DNA of 57,372 bases from Photobacterium marinum (GTDB taxonomy: Bacteria > Pseudomonadota > Gammaproteobacteria > Enterobacterales > Vibrionaceae). The notes under the pieces were generated by a model. That model did not search any database. It was not told the origin of the DNA and was given only the letters and a program-made list of their open reading frames with translations. This document shows, one piece after another, positions 44,100-54,188 of the stretch (positions are counted from its first letter, which is position 1; each line of letters starts with the position of its first letter). Where the stretch lies: assembly GCF_000331515.1 (NCBI RefSeq), contig NZ_AMZO01000029.1:1-57372 (forward strand). The letters run 5' to 3'. The position numbers and the translations under genes were made by a program.

Positions 44100-46673
44100 T
44101 TAGTTTGCAACAATGTTCAGCAATTTACCTGGTACGTAGATCACTTTACGAACAGTTTTGTCGTCTGTGAACTTAGTAACGTTCTCGTCGTTCAGAGCTA
44201 GCTCTTCAACCTGCTCTTTGGTTGCATCTGCAGCCACAGTCAGCTTGGCACGCAGCTTACCGTTAACCTGAACGATGATTAGCTTCTCGTCTTCAACCAG
44301 TGCTTTCTCGTCAGCAGCAGGCCACTCTGCGTGGTCGATGTCTGACTCGCCCAGCGCTTTCCACATTTCAAAACTGATGTGCGGAGTCATTGGGTAAAGC
44401 ATGCGAACAACAGCTTTCAGTGCTTCGTCCAGCAGGGCTCGGTCTTGTGCGCTTTCCTGAGATGCTTTAGCCAGCTTGTTCATCAGCTCCATGATTGCAG
44501 CAATCGCGGTGTTGAATGTCTGACGGCGGCCGATGTCGTCGCTTACTTTAGCGATGGTCTTGTGAACGTCGCGGCGTAGTGCTTTCTGATCAGAAGTCAG
44601 AGCGGCAACATCCAGAGCTTCAACCTCATCTTTAGCTGTGTGGTCGTGAACCAGTTTCCATACACGTTTCAGGAAGCGGTTTGCACCTTCAACGCCTGAT
44701 TCCTGCCATTCCAGTGTCATGTCAGCCGGTGACGCAAACATCATGAACAGACGAACGGTGTCAGCACCGTATTTGTCGACCATTTCCTGCGGGTCGATAC
44801 CGTTGTTCTTAGACTTAGACATCTTAGTCATGCCTGAGTGCATAACTTCGTTGCCTTCGTTGTCTACAGCCTTAGTGATGCGGCCTTTTTCGTCACGCTC
44901 AACGGTTACATCAGTTGGAGCAACCCATATTTTCGCACCTTTGTCGTTGTTGTAGTAGTACGCATCAGCCAGCACCATGCCCTGACACAGTAGCTGCTTG
45001 AACGGCTCGTCGCTGTTTACCATGCCACAGTCGCGAAGCAGTTTGTGGAAGAAGCGAGAGTACAGCAGGTGCATACATGCGTGTTCGATACCACCGATGT
45101 ACTGGTCAACAGGCAGCCAGTAGTTTGCTGCATCAGAGTCCAGCATTTCGTTAGCTTGTGGTGAGCAGTAACGCGCGTAGTACCAAGACGATTCCATGAA
45201 GGTATCGAAGGTATCTGTTTCACGCAGCGCAGGTTGGCCGTTGATTGTGGTTTCAGCCCACGACTTGTCAGCTTTGATTGGGCTGGTAACGCCGTCCATT
45301 ACCACGTCTTCAGGCAGGATCACAGGCAACTGGTCAGCCGGTACCGGATGAACTTCACCATCTTCAGTAGTTACCATCGGGATTGGTGCACCCCAGTAAC
45401 GCTGACGAGATACACCCCAGTCGCGCAGACGGAAGTTAACAGTTTTCTTGCCTTTGCCTTCAGATTCCAGTTTCGCCGCAATCGCATCGAATGCTTCCTG
45501 GAAGCCCAGGCCGTCGAATTCACCCGAATCGAACAGAACACCTTTCTCGGTGTATGCCGCTTCAGAGATGTCCAGCTCACTGCCGTCAGCAGGCTTGATA
45601 ACCGGGATGATATCCAGGCCGTACTTAGTTGCGAATTCAAAGTCACGCTGGTCGTGTGCAGGCACAGCCATTACAGCGCCTGTACCGTAGTCCATCAGAA
45701 CGAAGTTAGCGACGTAAACCGGTACTTCACGGCCGTTAAGCGGGTGAATCGCAGTCAGGCCGGTCGCCATGCCTTTTTTCTCCATCGTTGCCAGCTCTGC
45801 TTCAGCAACTTTGGTGTTACGGCATTCTTCGATAAATGCTGCCAGCTCAGGGTTGTTTTCTGCCGCTGCTGCTGCCAGTGGGTGACCGGCTGCGATACCA
45901 ACGTAAGTTACACCCATCAGGGTATCCGGACGAGTGGTGTACACTTCCAGATCCTCGTGGCCCTTAACGGCAAACTTCAGTTCTACACCTTCAGAACGGC
46001 CAATCCAGTTGCGCTGCATGGTCTTAACCATTTCAGGCCAGCCTTCCAGTTGATCCAGATCGTCCAGAAGTTCCTGAGCATATTCAGTGATTTTGATAAA
46101 CCACTGTGGGATTTCTTTCTGCTCTACCGGAGTGTCACAGCGCCAGCAGCAGCCGTCTTCAACCTGCTCGTTTGCCAGTACTGTCTGGTCGTTCGGACAC
46201 CAGTTAACAGAAGAGGTTTTCTTGTAAACCAAGCCTTTGTTGTACAGCTTAGTGAAGAACTCTTGTTCCCAGCGGTAGTATTCAGGCGTACAGGTTGCGA
46301 ATTCACGCTTCCAGTCGTAACCGAAGCCCAGCAGTTTCAGCTGGTTCTTCATGTATTCAATGTTTTCGTAAGTCCAAGGAGCAGGTGCTGTCTTGTTCTT
46401 CACCGCTGCGTTTTCTGCAGGCAGGCCGAATGCGTCCCAGCCGATTGGCTGCATAACGTTCTTGCCCTGAAGGCGCTGGTAACGAGAAATCACATCACCG
46501 ATGGTGTAGTTACGAACGTGACCCATGTGCAGTCGACCGCTTGGGTACGGGAACATGGAGAGACAGTAGAATTTTTCTTTGTTTGGGTCTTCACTTACAA
46601 CAAAGGTTTTGTTGTTGTCCCAGTGCTCTTGAACCTTCTGTTCAATGTCCTGTGGGCGATATTGTTCTTGCAT
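44100..46673 (-). CDS. leuS: Leucyl-tRNA synthetase
   Basis: LeuS charges tRNA-Leu. The 857-residue class I synthetase has the HIGH motif as HMGH ([13 protein letters not shown]), the zinc finger region [21 protein letters not shown], the CP1 editing domain ([13 protein letters not shown]) and KMSKS ([11 protein letters not shown]). Start ATG 46673 ([11 protein letters not shown]) matches the family; ATG 46682 adds three residues. It begins a minus-strand run of leuS, lptE, holA, rsfS, rlmH, mrdA, mrdB and rlpA. It is divergent from ybeL. Confidence 0.97.
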   Translation of the reverse strand: MQEQYRPQDIEQKVQEHWDNNKTFVVSEDPNKEKFYCLSMFPYPSGRLHMGHVRNYTIGDVISRYQRLQGKNVMQPIGWDAFGLPAENAAVKNKTAPAPWTYENIEYMKNQLKLLGFGYDWKREFATCTPEYYRWEQEFFTKLYNKGLVYKKTSSVNWCPNDQTVLANEQVEDGCCWRCDTPVEQKEIPQWFIKITEYAQELLDDLDQLEGWPEMVKTMQRNWIGRSEGVELKFAVKGHEDLEVYTTRPDTLMGVTYVGIAAGHPLAAAAAENNPELAAFIEECRNTKVAEAELATMEKKGMATGLTAIHPLNGREVPVYVANFVLMDYGTGAVMAVPAHDQRDFEFATKYGLDIIPVIKPADGSELDISEAAYTEKGVLFDSGEFDGLGFQEAFDAIAAKLESEGKGKKTVNFRLRDWGVSRQRYWGAPIPMVTTEDGEVHPVPADQLPVILPEDVVMDGVTSPIKADKSWAETTINGQPALRETDTFDTFMESSWYYARYCSPQANEMLDSDAANYWLPVDQYIGGIEHACMHLLYSRFFHKLLRDCGMVNSDEPFKQLLCQGMVLADAYYYNNDKGAKIWVAPTDVTVERDEKGRITKAVDNEGNEVMHSGMTKMSKSKNNGIDPQEMVDKYGADTVRLFMMFASPADMTLEWQESGVEGANRFLKRVWKLVHDHTAKDEVEALDVAALTSDQKALRRDVHKTIAKVSDDIGRRQTFNTAIAAIMELMNKLAKASQESAQDRALLDEALKAVVRMLYPMTPHISFEMWKALGESDIDHAEWPAADEKALVEDEKLIIVQVNGKLRAKLTVAADATKEQVEELALNDENVTKFTDDKTVRKVIYVPGKLLNIVAN

Positions 46674-46860
46674 CGATGACATCCAGGATTTTGTGAGTTA
46701 AGTACATACACTTTCAATATAATCGACATAGAATAACTAAAGGTAGAGGTGTCAACAATAGCTGAGGCCAATTCGGAGAGTAATTGTTAGTTCTTATCCA
46801 GATTGCAGGAGTTTATTCCTCAAATAGCCAGAATTGAGCCACAGAACTAGGAGGTGACCT

Positions 46861-47343
46861 ATGGCTAAGCAAAAAAAGGAATACGAAGCTCTGCTTGAGC
46901 AGGTGACAGAAACTTTGAAGCACAGTCCGGATGAGCTAAAGCATTGGGGGGAGCTCACTGCTAAGTATCGTCAGGCTGCCAGCGACATGACCAAAGATGA
47001 GTTGGCTTTGATTTCAGCTTACCTCAAGCGCGATATGCAGGAATTTGCTCAGAGTGTGAAGGAAAGCCCTGAGCCATTTTCTGAAAGTCCGTTCTATAAA
47101 CTAGTGTCAGAAACCATCTGGAGTGGTCTGGCGGAAGCAACCGATAAGACTCAGCTCGAATGGCACGAAGTGATGGATGACCTACAGCACCAGGGCGTCT
47201 ATCAGGCCGGTGAGATTGTCGGGCTTGGCAATCTGGTGTGCGAAAAATGTGGTTACCACGAACAGTTCACTCATGTAAAACGGCTTGAACCTTGTCCACA
47301 TTGTGGTCATACCCAATTTACCCGTCGACCGTTGTCTCCTTGA
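46861..47343 (+). CDS. ybeL: Zinc-ribbon protein YbeL (DUF1451)
   Basis: The 160-residue protein has a helical N-terminal region and a C-terminal zinc ribbon with CEKCGYHE and CPHCGHTQ. It matches E. coli YbeL by both pattern and location next to leuS. Function is unknown. AGGAGG precedes the ATG. It ends before a terminator. Confidence 0.93.
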   Translation: MAKQKKEYEALLEQVTETLKHSPDELKHWGELTAKYRQAASDMTKDELALISAYLKRDMQEFAQSVKESPEPFSESPFYKLVSETIWSGLAEATDKTQLEWHEVMDDLQHQGVYQAGEIVGLGNLVCEKCGYHEQFTHVKRLEPCPHCGHTQFTRRPLSP

Positions 47344-47392
47344 ATATCACCAGTATTAATTGAAAAATTGTATTGTCATCAAACATAAAAAT

Positions 47393-47424
47393 ACAGCGGG
47401 CCAATCGGCCCGCTGTTGGTTTTA
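47393..47424. terminator. Terminator ybeL / protease gene
   Basis: ACAGCGGGCC (47393-47402) pairs with GGCCCGCTGT (47407-47416) around AATC, followed by TTGGTTTT. The preceding AAAAAT gives a T run on the minus strand, so it may also serve the protease gene. Confidence 0.85.
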
Positions 47425-47434
47425 CTTTCTCTGG

Positions 47435-49003
47435 TTATTTACATTGACCCAGTTCAGTCCATACGCCCCAATCAGAGCTGTTGTCTGCAGGGGATTGATT
47501 TTGGCTCCACCATTTTGCCTCGTAAGCGACACCATTTAGCTGAATTTGATCGCCGGCCTGATAAACGTTATTCGGAGACCATAATGTCATGTTGCTGCAA
47601 TCAACAGTGCCAGGTTGTGGATTTGGTTTTGGTGTAGGTTGAATACCTTTCACGCGTTCCAGAACTGCGAGAGTATCAATAATACCAGTACCGCAGATCG
47701 CAGTGTTACAGGTACTGCCTGCCGGGAACGGACGAGCGGTCTCTTTGATGTATTGCTCGACCTGATCCGGAGTCAGGCTTGCATCCAGTGAGTACATTAG
47801 AGCTGCGACACCGGCAACGTGTGGAGTTGCCATACTGGTACCCATTGAGTAGTTGTAGCTGTTCTTCTCGGCCTGACGCTTACCTGTGTTGTAAGTCGAC
47901 AGAATGCCTTCAGAGCGACCACCGCCTGGTGCAGTAATATCAATCATGTCACCAAAGTTTGAGTAGAAAGCGCGGTTACCTTCTTTGTTGTTGGCGGCTA
48001 CTGAGATTACACCCTGGCAGTTACCCGGATTGAAGTCACGGACGTTAAGGTTGTCGTTACCGGCGGCAACAACAACTGTTGCACCTGCGGCACGTACTTC
48101 ATTGACTGTTTGCTGGTAGGTATAACCACATGCCCCCTGGCCACCTAAGCTGAGGTTCAGTACTTGGGCTGGATATGAGTTTGCTGGCGCACCCGGAACA
48201 GATAGGCCTGCTGCCCAGCGCATACCATCAGTGATGTCTGATGTGTAGCCACCACAAGCGCCTAGTACCCTTACAGGCAGGATTCTGGTATTCCAGGATA
48301 CACCTGTGACACCTTGACCGTTGTTACCTTCAGCTGCGATGGTTCCTGCTACATGGGTACCGTGCCATGATGAGTTTCTGTCACGAGGCGGGTAGTTTCT
48401 TCCGCACTGACCGGCAACCAGCCAGTCACCTTCGTCTGTGGCGTCAGCATCGCGGCCGTCGCCATCGCGGGCTCCGGCGGCGTTCTTAATAAAGTCATAA
48501 CCCGGAAGTAAGTTATTCATCAGGTCCGGGTGATCAAAGCGAACACCGGTATCTATGACCGCAACAACAACATCAGGGCTGCCTGTGGTGATGTCCCAGG
48601 CTTTTGGCATATTAATGCCACTTACCGCAGAAGAATAATGCCATTGCAGAGAGTAGCCGGGATCATCAGGAATTGCTGTCGGCCACATAATGCGGTCAGG
48701 CTCGGCGTATTCAATGTTAGGATCCTGGCGAAGCTGCTCAATCACTGTATCCAGATTCTGCTGATCCGGTACTCTTAGTACATGGGTGTTGTTAGAACTT
48801 GGACGAACATACAGCACTTCACTGTCCGTAATTTGCTGTAAATGAGCAACACTGTTATCAGTGGCTGATTCCGTGAGCATAACAGGGCTGTGGCTGCGGT
48901 ATTTAACGATGATCTGATCGGTTATAAGTTCGTTATTTTGAGCAAGGGCTGGACAGCTAGCAATGAGCACAGCCAGTGCTGTTGCAGTAGGTATGGTTCT
49001 CAT
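47435..49003 (-). CDS. Secreted S8 (subtilisin-like) protease with putative chitin-binding module
   Basis: The 522-residue protein has a signal peptide, an inhibitor-like propeptide (about 25-105), and a subtilase domain with the catalytic triad Asp151 (VAVIDTGV), His214 (HGTHVAGT) and Ser390 (GTSMATPH). After a Pro-rich linker (QPTPKPNPQPG) come 54 residues with the ChBD/CBM5-12 pattern: WSPNNVYQAGDQIQLNGV, YEAKWW and WGVWTELGQC. It is probably secreted, active outside the cell, and bound to chitin or another sugar. It and the SYLF gene form an accessory pocket between ybeL and lnt. Confidence 0.93.
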   Translation of the reverse strand: MRTIPTATALAVLIASCPALAQNNELITDQIIVKYRSHSPVMLTESATDNSVAHLQQITDSEVLYVRPSSNNTHVLRVPDQQNLDTVIEQLRQDPNIEYAEPDRIMWPTAIPDDPGYSLQWHYSSAVSGINMPKAWDITTGSPDVVVAVIDTGVRFDHPDLMNNLLPGYDFIKNAAGARDGDGRDADATDEGDWLVAGQCGRNYPPRDRNSSWHGTHVAGTIAAEGNNGQGVTGVSWNTRILPVRVLGACGGYTSDITDGMRWAAGLSVPGAPANSYPAQVLNLSLGGQGACGYTYQQTVNEVRAAGATVVVAAGNDNLNVRDFNPGNCQGVISVAANNKEGNRAFYSNFGDMIDITAPGGGRSEGILSTYNTGKRQAEKNSYNYSMGTSMATPHVAGVAALMYSLDASLTPDQVEQYIKETARPFPAGSTCNTAICGTGIIDTLAVLERVKGIQPTPKPNPQPGTVDCSNMTLWSPNNVYQAGDQIQLNGVAYEAKWWSQNQSPADNSSDWGVWTELGQCK

Positions 49004-49351
49004 TTTTCTTCCTTGTTTATATCTTTGTTGTTATGAGGTAGTAATGGTTCCTCAGCCCCAAGTGTTGACAAAGATATTGTTTTTTTCAGGAAGAATGATA
49101 ATAAACTAGATGCATATCAAAAAAAGAATTGGTGTTTTCAGGGTGTTAATTTGAAATAGTGATATTCAGCCAAACTATCATTTATCATAGCAGCATAAGC
49201 CTAGATGCATTCTCTGTTTATGTGTCGAAAGTGCCATATTTAATGCTGTTATTATAATCGAGAGGAATGTGATCGTAACGCTGTTTTGGTATATGTAGTA
49301 CTTATCGGCTTCGCTCTTTATAGTTTTAACAACAGGCTGACCGTCTTTTCG
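49004..49351. other. Intergenic region, about 348 bp
   Basis: This holds the promoter of the protease gene (minus) and the 3' side of the SYLF gene. I see no clear terminator after the SYLF gene and no operator or RNA. The region is AT-rich. Confidence 0.45.
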
Positions 49352-49933
49352 TCAATTGGATTTTCCCAGTGGCTCATAACTGAACTTTTGTCCCGCCAAA
49401 GAAGCCTCAATCATCATGCCGCCTTTGGCATAAGTAAAGACTGCCAGTCCGTTGGTATAGTTGGCATCGACATATTGTTGACCGGAGCTCGCACTCAGTC
49501 CGGCGGTTCCAGCTTTAGCCTGAGCGCCTTCTGTCAGGGCAACTGCTGACGCCTGGGCGTCCAGTTCGATGCTGCCGCTGGTGAAACGCTCATAAGCCCT
49601 TTTATCCTGGAAAAAGATGATTTCACTGTAAGATTGGCCGCCAAACTGAAGGCCGAATGAGACCTGGTAGAGTTTGGCGGTGCCGGTGAGCTGGTGGTTC
49701 TGATAGACGCTACCGCTGCCATAAGCCCCTCCAACCCAGAAACCACCTTTGCCGACAGACGGAAATACAGCGTAGCCGTAGGCAGAATTGAAAAAAGGCT
49801 GAGTTTGTGGCGCTGTCTGGAATTTTACCAGTGTCGCCTGAGTATCAAGATCTTCGTTGGCTACAGAGCCGGAGGCAACACATAGCAGGGCCAGTGAGCC
49901 CAGCATAGTAATGAGTCGGTTGATGGCTTTCAT
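49352..49933 (-). CDS. Exported SYLF (Ysc84) domain lipid-binding protein
   Basis: The 193-residue protein has a signal peptide (to about residue 25, SGSVANE) and the SYLF/Ysc84 pattern YGYAVFPSVGKGGFWVGGAYGSGSVY, with GLQFGGQSYSEIIFF and the Ala-Gly-rich VALTEGAQAKAGTAG segment. Eukaryotic relatives bind phosphoinositides; bacterial ones are periplasmic with an unclear role. Confidence is high for the family and low for function. Confidence 0.87.
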   Translation of the reverse strand: MKAINRLITMLGSLALLCVASGSVANEDLDTQATLVKFQTAPQTQPFFNSAYGYAVFPSVGKGGFWVGGAYGSGSVYQNHQLTGTAKLYQVSFGLQFGGQSYSEIIFFQDKRAYERFTSGSIELDAQASAVALTEGAQAKAGTAGLSASSGQQYVDANYTNGLAVFTYAKGGMMIEASLAGQKFSYEPLGKSN

Positions 49934-49982
49934 TGTGTTTCCGTATGAGGCGAGTTCTGGTTTTATCTTAGCAATACGGAAA

Positions 49983-50011
49983 AAAAGGCGAAGAATTAAT
50001 CTTCGCCTTTT
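49983..50011 (-). terminator. lnt terminator
   Basis: AAAAGGCGAAGA (49983-49994) pairs with TCTTCGCCTTTT (50000-50011) around ATTAA. On the minus strand it ends in a T run; it lies 37 bp after the lnt stop. Confidence 0.92.
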
Positions 50012-50047
50012 CAGTTTATATTCAGCTATTTTTGAGTCTTTTTGCTG

Positions 50048-51601
50048 TTAATCACTGGCCTGTGGGCGGTGATCTCGCAAATGGCTGCTCTTGCGGCGGA
50101 TCAGAGCCGCTGACAGCATAAGTGAGCACAATACATAGAAGTAGAGAGGCCAACTGCCCAGCGTGGTGTATGGTGTCAGGCCTTCTGTTGGTACAACTGT
50201 TGTCCGTAACACAGCGGTTTCAAACTGCGGGATTTGCTGAACGATACGGCCGGTATGATCGACAACGCCAGTGACGCCGTTGTTGGTGGCGCGAAGCAAC
50301 GGCTTGCCGAGTTCCAGAGAACGCATCTGAGCAATTTCCATGTGCTGGAATGGGCCGATAGATTTACCGAACCAGGCATCGTTTGACAGGGTCAGCAATA
50401 GCTCTGTGTCCTGGCTGACATTTTGCCGAACCTGTTCGCTAAAGGCGATTTCATAGCAAAGTGCTGGCGCGAGGGAATAGCCGCTGGCTTCCAGGTTGGG
50501 CTGGATAAATTCCCCCCGGCTGAAAGATGACATCGGCAGATTGAAGAAAGGAGCCAGTGGACGCAGCAATTCACCGAACGGGACAAATTCGCCGAACGGC
50601 AGCAGATGGTGTTTGCTGTAGCGGTTGGCTGTTTCGTACTTGTAAGAGCTTGCTTCATTCATACCCAACGTCAGGATGTTATTGAAGTACTCTCCGTTAG
50701 GCTTTTGATCCAACACTCCGGTGATCACTGTGGTCTTATTGTAGCGAGCTGCACTGTCCAGATTCTGGAGAAAACTTGGTACCTGGGTCTCCAGTGCCGG
50801 GATTGCCGCTTCTGGCCAGATGATAATATCTGCATCCCAGTTCTCACGGGTCAGATCGGTATATTTCATCAGGGTTGGCCAGCGCTGGCTTGGCAGCCAT
50901 TTCATGGCCTGTGAGATATTGCCCTGGATCAGGGCAACGTCGACACTTTTTTCCGGAGCCGGGGTTACCCATTTAATCGCACCGGTAAAGGTGCTGATTA
51001 TCATTATTGCAACCGGGATCAGCAGAGGCTTCCAATTTCGGTAGCTCAAGGCTGCAACAAGCGCGGCACTGCACAGAATCAATGCCAGTGTGATCCCTTC
51101 AACCCCAAGAATTGGTGCTATGGATGCTAGTGGGCTGTCAATTTGGCTGTAGCCCATCCAAAGCCAGGGGAAGCCGGTCAGGAACCAACCGCGGAACCAG
51201 TCGAGCAGCAGCCATAGTACCGGACCGCTCAGAAGCAACTGGTGGAACGGGCGACCGCGGTTAAAACGATTGAAAAGGGCACCAAAGGCTGCCGGGAAAA
51301 GTGCCAGGTAGCCTATCAGCATGCTCATCAAAAATAGGCTGGCAATCTTTGGCATGCCGCCAAAAGTATCAATACTGACATGTACCCAACTGATCCCGGT
51401 ACCGAACAGGCCCAGCCCCCACAGGAAGCCGATCAGGGCTGAACGTTTGACTGTTTGATTTTGGAGTAGGTAAAAGAAGGCAAAAAGAGAAACCGGTGCG
51501 AGATACCAGTGGTTATAAGGTGCAAACGAAAGGGTGGTGAGAGCACCCGCCGGAGCGGCTGGCAAAAGCCGCCCCAGCGTTTGTAATGAAGTTTTTTTCA
51601 T
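50048..51601 (-). CDS. lnt: Apolipoprotein N-acyltransferase
   Basis: Lnt N-acylates the terminal Cys of lipoproteins, the last step of their maturation. The 517-residue protein has an N-terminal membrane domain (about six spans) and a nitrilase domain with the catalytic Glu (IIWPEAAIP), Lys (YSKHHLLPFGEFVPFG) and Cys (APALCYEIAF). It begins three bases after the corC stop, the same corC-lnt operon as in E. coli. Length is standard (about 512). Confidence 0.96.
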   Translation of the reverse strand: MKKTSLQTLGRLLPAAPAGALTTLSFAPYNHWYLAPVSLFAFFYLLQNQTVKRSALIGFLWGLGLFGTGISWVHVSIDTFGGMPKIASLFLMSMLIGYLALFPAAFGALFNRFNRGRPFHQLLLSGPVLWLLLDWFRGWFLTGFPWLWMGYSQIDSPLASIAPILGVEGITLALILCSAALVAALSYRNWKPLLIPVAIMIISTFTGAIKWVTPAPEKSVDVALIQGNISQAMKWLPSQRWPTLMKYTDLTRENWDADIIIWPEAAIPALETQVPSFLQNLDSAARYNKTTVITGVLDQKPNGEYFNNILTLGMNEASSYKYETANRYSKHHLLPFGEFVPFGELLRPLAPFFNLPMSSFSRGEFIQPNLEASGYSLAPALCYEIAFSEQVRQNVSQDTELLLTLSNDAWFGKSIGPFQHMEIAQMRSLELGKPLLRATNNGVTGVVDHTGRIVQQIPQFETAVLRTTVVPTEGLTPYTTLGSWPLYFYVLCSLMLSAALIRRKSSHLRDHRPQASD

Positions 51602-51604
51602 TAT

Positions 51605-52477
51605 TTATGATGTCGTTGTCGGTTGATGTGCTTCATGCGGCACTGTCACTTGCAACTGAATAACCCGACGATTATCGGCCGACGTCACTTTAAACGAATA
51701 GCCGTCGAGCTCAACGATTTCACCCCGGTTTGGCAGGTGACCGAAACTGGTCATAACCAGGCCGCCAACCGTATCGACCTCTTCATCACTGAAGCGGGTC
51801 TGGAACATTTCGTTGAAGTCTTCAATGGTCGTCAGTGCTTTAACCGAGAAAGTATGCTTACTTAACTGACGGATATCCTGTTCTTCTTCGTCGTCGAATT
51901 CGTCTTCGATTTCGCCGACAATTTGCTCCAGGATGTCTTCAATGGTGATAACACCGGATACCCCACCAAATTCATCGACCACGATTGCCATGTGGTAGCG
52001 CTCCTCGCGGAACTCTTTCAGCAGGCGGTCAACGCGTTTGCTTTCCGGCACGACAACGGCCGGGCGAAGCACTTTGTCCATATCAAATGGTTCGCTGTTC
52101 GGGAGCAGGTAACGCAGCAGATCTTTTGCCAGCAAAATGCCTTCAACATGATCTTTATCGTCACTGATCACCGGATAGCGGGAGTGTTGGGCATCAACAA
52201 TTAAATCAATCAGGTCTTCCAGCTTCTGAGAACGCTCGATTGTGACCATCTGGGAGCGCGGGATCATGATGTCACGAACACGCATTTCCGAGATTTCCAT
52301 TACACCTTCCAGCATGTCGCGGGTGTCATGGTCGATCAAATCGTTTTCTTCCGAATCACGGAAAACTTCGACCAGCTCTTCACGGTTTTGGGGTTCACCC
52401 TGGAATAGTTGGCCAATACGTTCAAAGAAGGACTTTCTACTCGGACCTTCAGAATTTTGCGAGTTATCTTCGTTCAT
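51605..52477 (-). CDS. corC: CorC/YbeX, CBS-domain transporter-associated protein
   Basis: The 290-residue cytoplasmic protein has two CBS domains ([15 protein letters not shown] and [19 protein letters not shown] regions) and a C-terminal CorC_HlyC domain ([17 protein letters not shown]). It is linked to magnesium and cobalt efflux and to ribosome biology in E. coli. It lies upstream of lnt and downstream of ybeY, with 85 bp to the latter. Confidence 0.94.
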   Translation of the reverse strand: MNEDNSQNSEGPSRKSFFERIGQLFQGEPQNREELVEVFRDSEENDLIDHDTRDMLEGVMEISEMRVRDIMIPRSQMVTIERSQKLEDLIDLIVDAQHSRYPVISDDKDHVEGILLAKDLLRYLLPNSEPFDMDKVLRPAVVVPESKRVDRLLKEFREERYHMAIVVDEFGGVSGVITIEDILEQIVGEIEDEFDDEEEQDIRQLSKHTFSVKALTTIEDFNEMFQTRFSDEEVDTVGGLVMTSFGHLPNRGEIVELDGYSFKVTSADNRRVIQLQVTVPHEAHQPTTTS

Positions 52478-52562
52478 TGCTTGTAAGAAATAATTCTCTG
52501 TCAGTTGAGTGGCGGTGCCACGGGATTGTATTTAAATCTTCGACAACGGCTTTCGGAAAAGG

Positions 52563-53027
52563 TTACAGCTTTTCTTCGGCGTACGGATCGGTAAAGCCCA
52601 TCTTTACCATGATCTCCGTTTCCAAGCCTTCCATTTCTTCAGCTTCATCATCTTCAATATGGTCATAACCTAGCAGATGGAGACTGCCATGTACAACCAT
52701 ATGCGCCCAGTGGGCATTTAACGGTTTATTCTGCTCTCGAGCTTCTTTTTCAACCACCTGACGGCAGATAATTAAGTCACCCAGTAGATCCATCTCAATG
52801 CCCGGAGGGGCTTCAAACGGAAATGACAAAACGTTGGTTGGTTTGTCCTTACCGCGGTACTCATGGTTCAGTGTGTGGCTTTCTTCTTCATCAACCAGGC
52901 GGATTGTGACTTCAGCATCAGGTTGGAATGGCGTAATTGCTGCATCCAGCCATTGGTGAAACTCGGCTTCGCCCGGCATGCCTTCCTGGTTTTCAGTGGC
53001 GTATTGTAGATCTAGGTAAATTGCCAT
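52563..53027 (-). CDS. ybeY: Endoribonuclease YbeY (16S rRNA maturation)
   Basis: YbeY is a zinc-dependent endoribonuclease needed for rRNA quality and 16S 3'-end maturation. The 154-residue protein has the [11 protein letters not shown] zinc motif and [10 protein letters not shown]. Its ATG overlaps the ybeZ stop by one base (TAATG at 53025-53029), so translation is coupled. Confidence 0.96.
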   Translation of the reverse strand: MAIYLDLQYATENQEGMPGEAEFHQWLDAAITPFQPDAEVTIRLVDEEESHTLNHEYRGKDKPTNVLSFPFEAPPGIEMDLLGDLIICRQVVEKEAREQNKPLNAHWAHMVVHGSLHLLGYDHIEDDEAEEMEGLETEIMVKMGFTDPYAEEKL

Positions 53028-54097
53028 TAATTGTTACTTTCTGTTGCGGCAAGGGGAGCTGTAGCCTGTTGTTGTTCACGGCGGCGTTGCTCGGCAAGCT
53101 TGCGTTGTTTCTGATCTTCAGTTTCCCATTTGTCATAGGCCTGAACGATACGTGCGACGACCGGATGGCGGACAACGTCATCGGCTTGGAAGAAGTTGAA
53201 GCTGATTTCGTCTACATCCGACAGTACTTCGATTGCATGGCGCAGGCCGGAACGGGCACCGCGAGGTAAGTCGATCTGAGTAACATCACCGGTGATCACG
53301 GCACGAGAGTTGAAACCGATACGGGTCAGGAACATTTTCATTTGTTCGACCGTGGTGTTCTGGCTCTCGTCCAGAATGATGAAGGCATCATTCAGAGTAC
53401 GGCCACGCATGTAAGCCAGCGGGGCAACTTCAATTACGTTACGCTCAATCAGCTTTTCTACGCGCTCAAAGCCCAGCATTTCAAACAGGGCGTCATACAG
53501 TGGGCGCAGGTAAGGGTCGACTTTCTGGCTTAAATCACCTGGCAGGAAGCCCAGTTTTTCACCAGCTTCAACCGCTGGGCGGGTCAGCAGGATACGGCGG
53601 ATTTCCTGGCGCTCAAGTGCATCAACAGCGGCAGCTACCGCAAGGTAAGTTTTACCTGTACCGGCAGGTCCAACACCAAAGGTAATATCATGGGTAACCA
53701 TGTTGCTGATGTACTGAGCCTGATTCGGTGTACGCGGCTTGATCACACCCTTTTTGGTTTTGATGTTAACTTCTTTACCGTAAGGGATTGAGCTTTCTGT
53801 ATGTTGTTCCAGGACACCGGATTCTTTAATGGCAAGGTGAATCTGTTCAGGCTCAATGTCAGGAATGTTATTGCGAATCGGGGCAGTGTCAACGTACAGG
53901 GTTTTGATGATGTGCACTGCTGCCTGGGCGGTGTGTGGTTTACCTACCACGCTGAAGCTGTTGCCGCGATGGTTGATTTCTACACCTAAACGGCGTTCAA
54001 GTTGTTTGATGTTATCGTCGAAAGGGCCACAAAGGCTGGAAAGACGCTGGTTATCGGCGGGTTCCAGATTGAATTCTTCAGTGATAATTTTGCTCAA
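53027..54097 (-). CDS. ybeZ: PhoH-like ATPase YbeZ
   Basis: YbeZ is a PhoH-family ATPase that works with YbeY in RNA handling. The 356-residue protein has Walker A ([11 protein letters not shown]), Walker B ([11 protein letters not shown]) and the usual C-terminal basic, Gln-rich tail. The start is TTG at 54097, with GAGAGG about seven bases upstream; no in-frame ATG is near. It is downstream of miaB, with a hairpin between. Confidence 0.94.
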   Translation of the reverse strand: MSKIITEEFNLEPADNQRLSSLCGPFDDNIKQLERRLGVEINHRGNSFSVVGKPHTAQAAVHIIKTLYVDTAPIRNNIPDIEPEQIHLAIKESGVLEQHTESSIPYGKEVNIKTKKGVIKPRTPNQAQYISNMVTHDITFGVGPAGTGKTYLAVAAAVDALERQEIRRILLTRPAVEAGEKLGFLPGDLSQKVDPYLRPLYDALFEMLGFERVEKLIERNVIEVAPLAYMRGRTLNDAFIILDESQNTTVEQMKMFLTRIGFNSRAVITGDVTQIDLPRGARSGLRHAIEVLSDVDEISFNFFQADDVVRHPVVARIVQAYDKWETEDQKQRKLAEQRRREQQQATAPLAATESNN

Positions 54098-54114
54098 GAT
54101 TTGCCTCTCATTGC

Positions 54115-54138
54115 GGTCGCCCGGATTGCCGGGCGACC
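54115..54138. other. Perfect 10-bp hairpin between miaB and ybeZ
   Basis: GGTCGCCCGG (54115-54124) pairs with CCGGGCGACC (54129-54138) around ATTG. It has no T run and lies just upstream of the ybeZ ribosome binding site on the minus strand. It shares a CATGGTC string with the hairpin at 44035-44063. Confidence 0.7.
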
Positions 54139-54188
54139 ATGTGTTCAGGGCGCGTCCTACTTGTGTTCAGACTGGCGTCTCATTCTTA

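Noticed and set aside
45234..46679. Long plus-strand open frame (481 codons) opposite leuS
   Set aside because: It mirrors leuS codons, is rich in Cys, Phe, Val and His, has no domain and no ribosome binding site, and leuS is clearly real.
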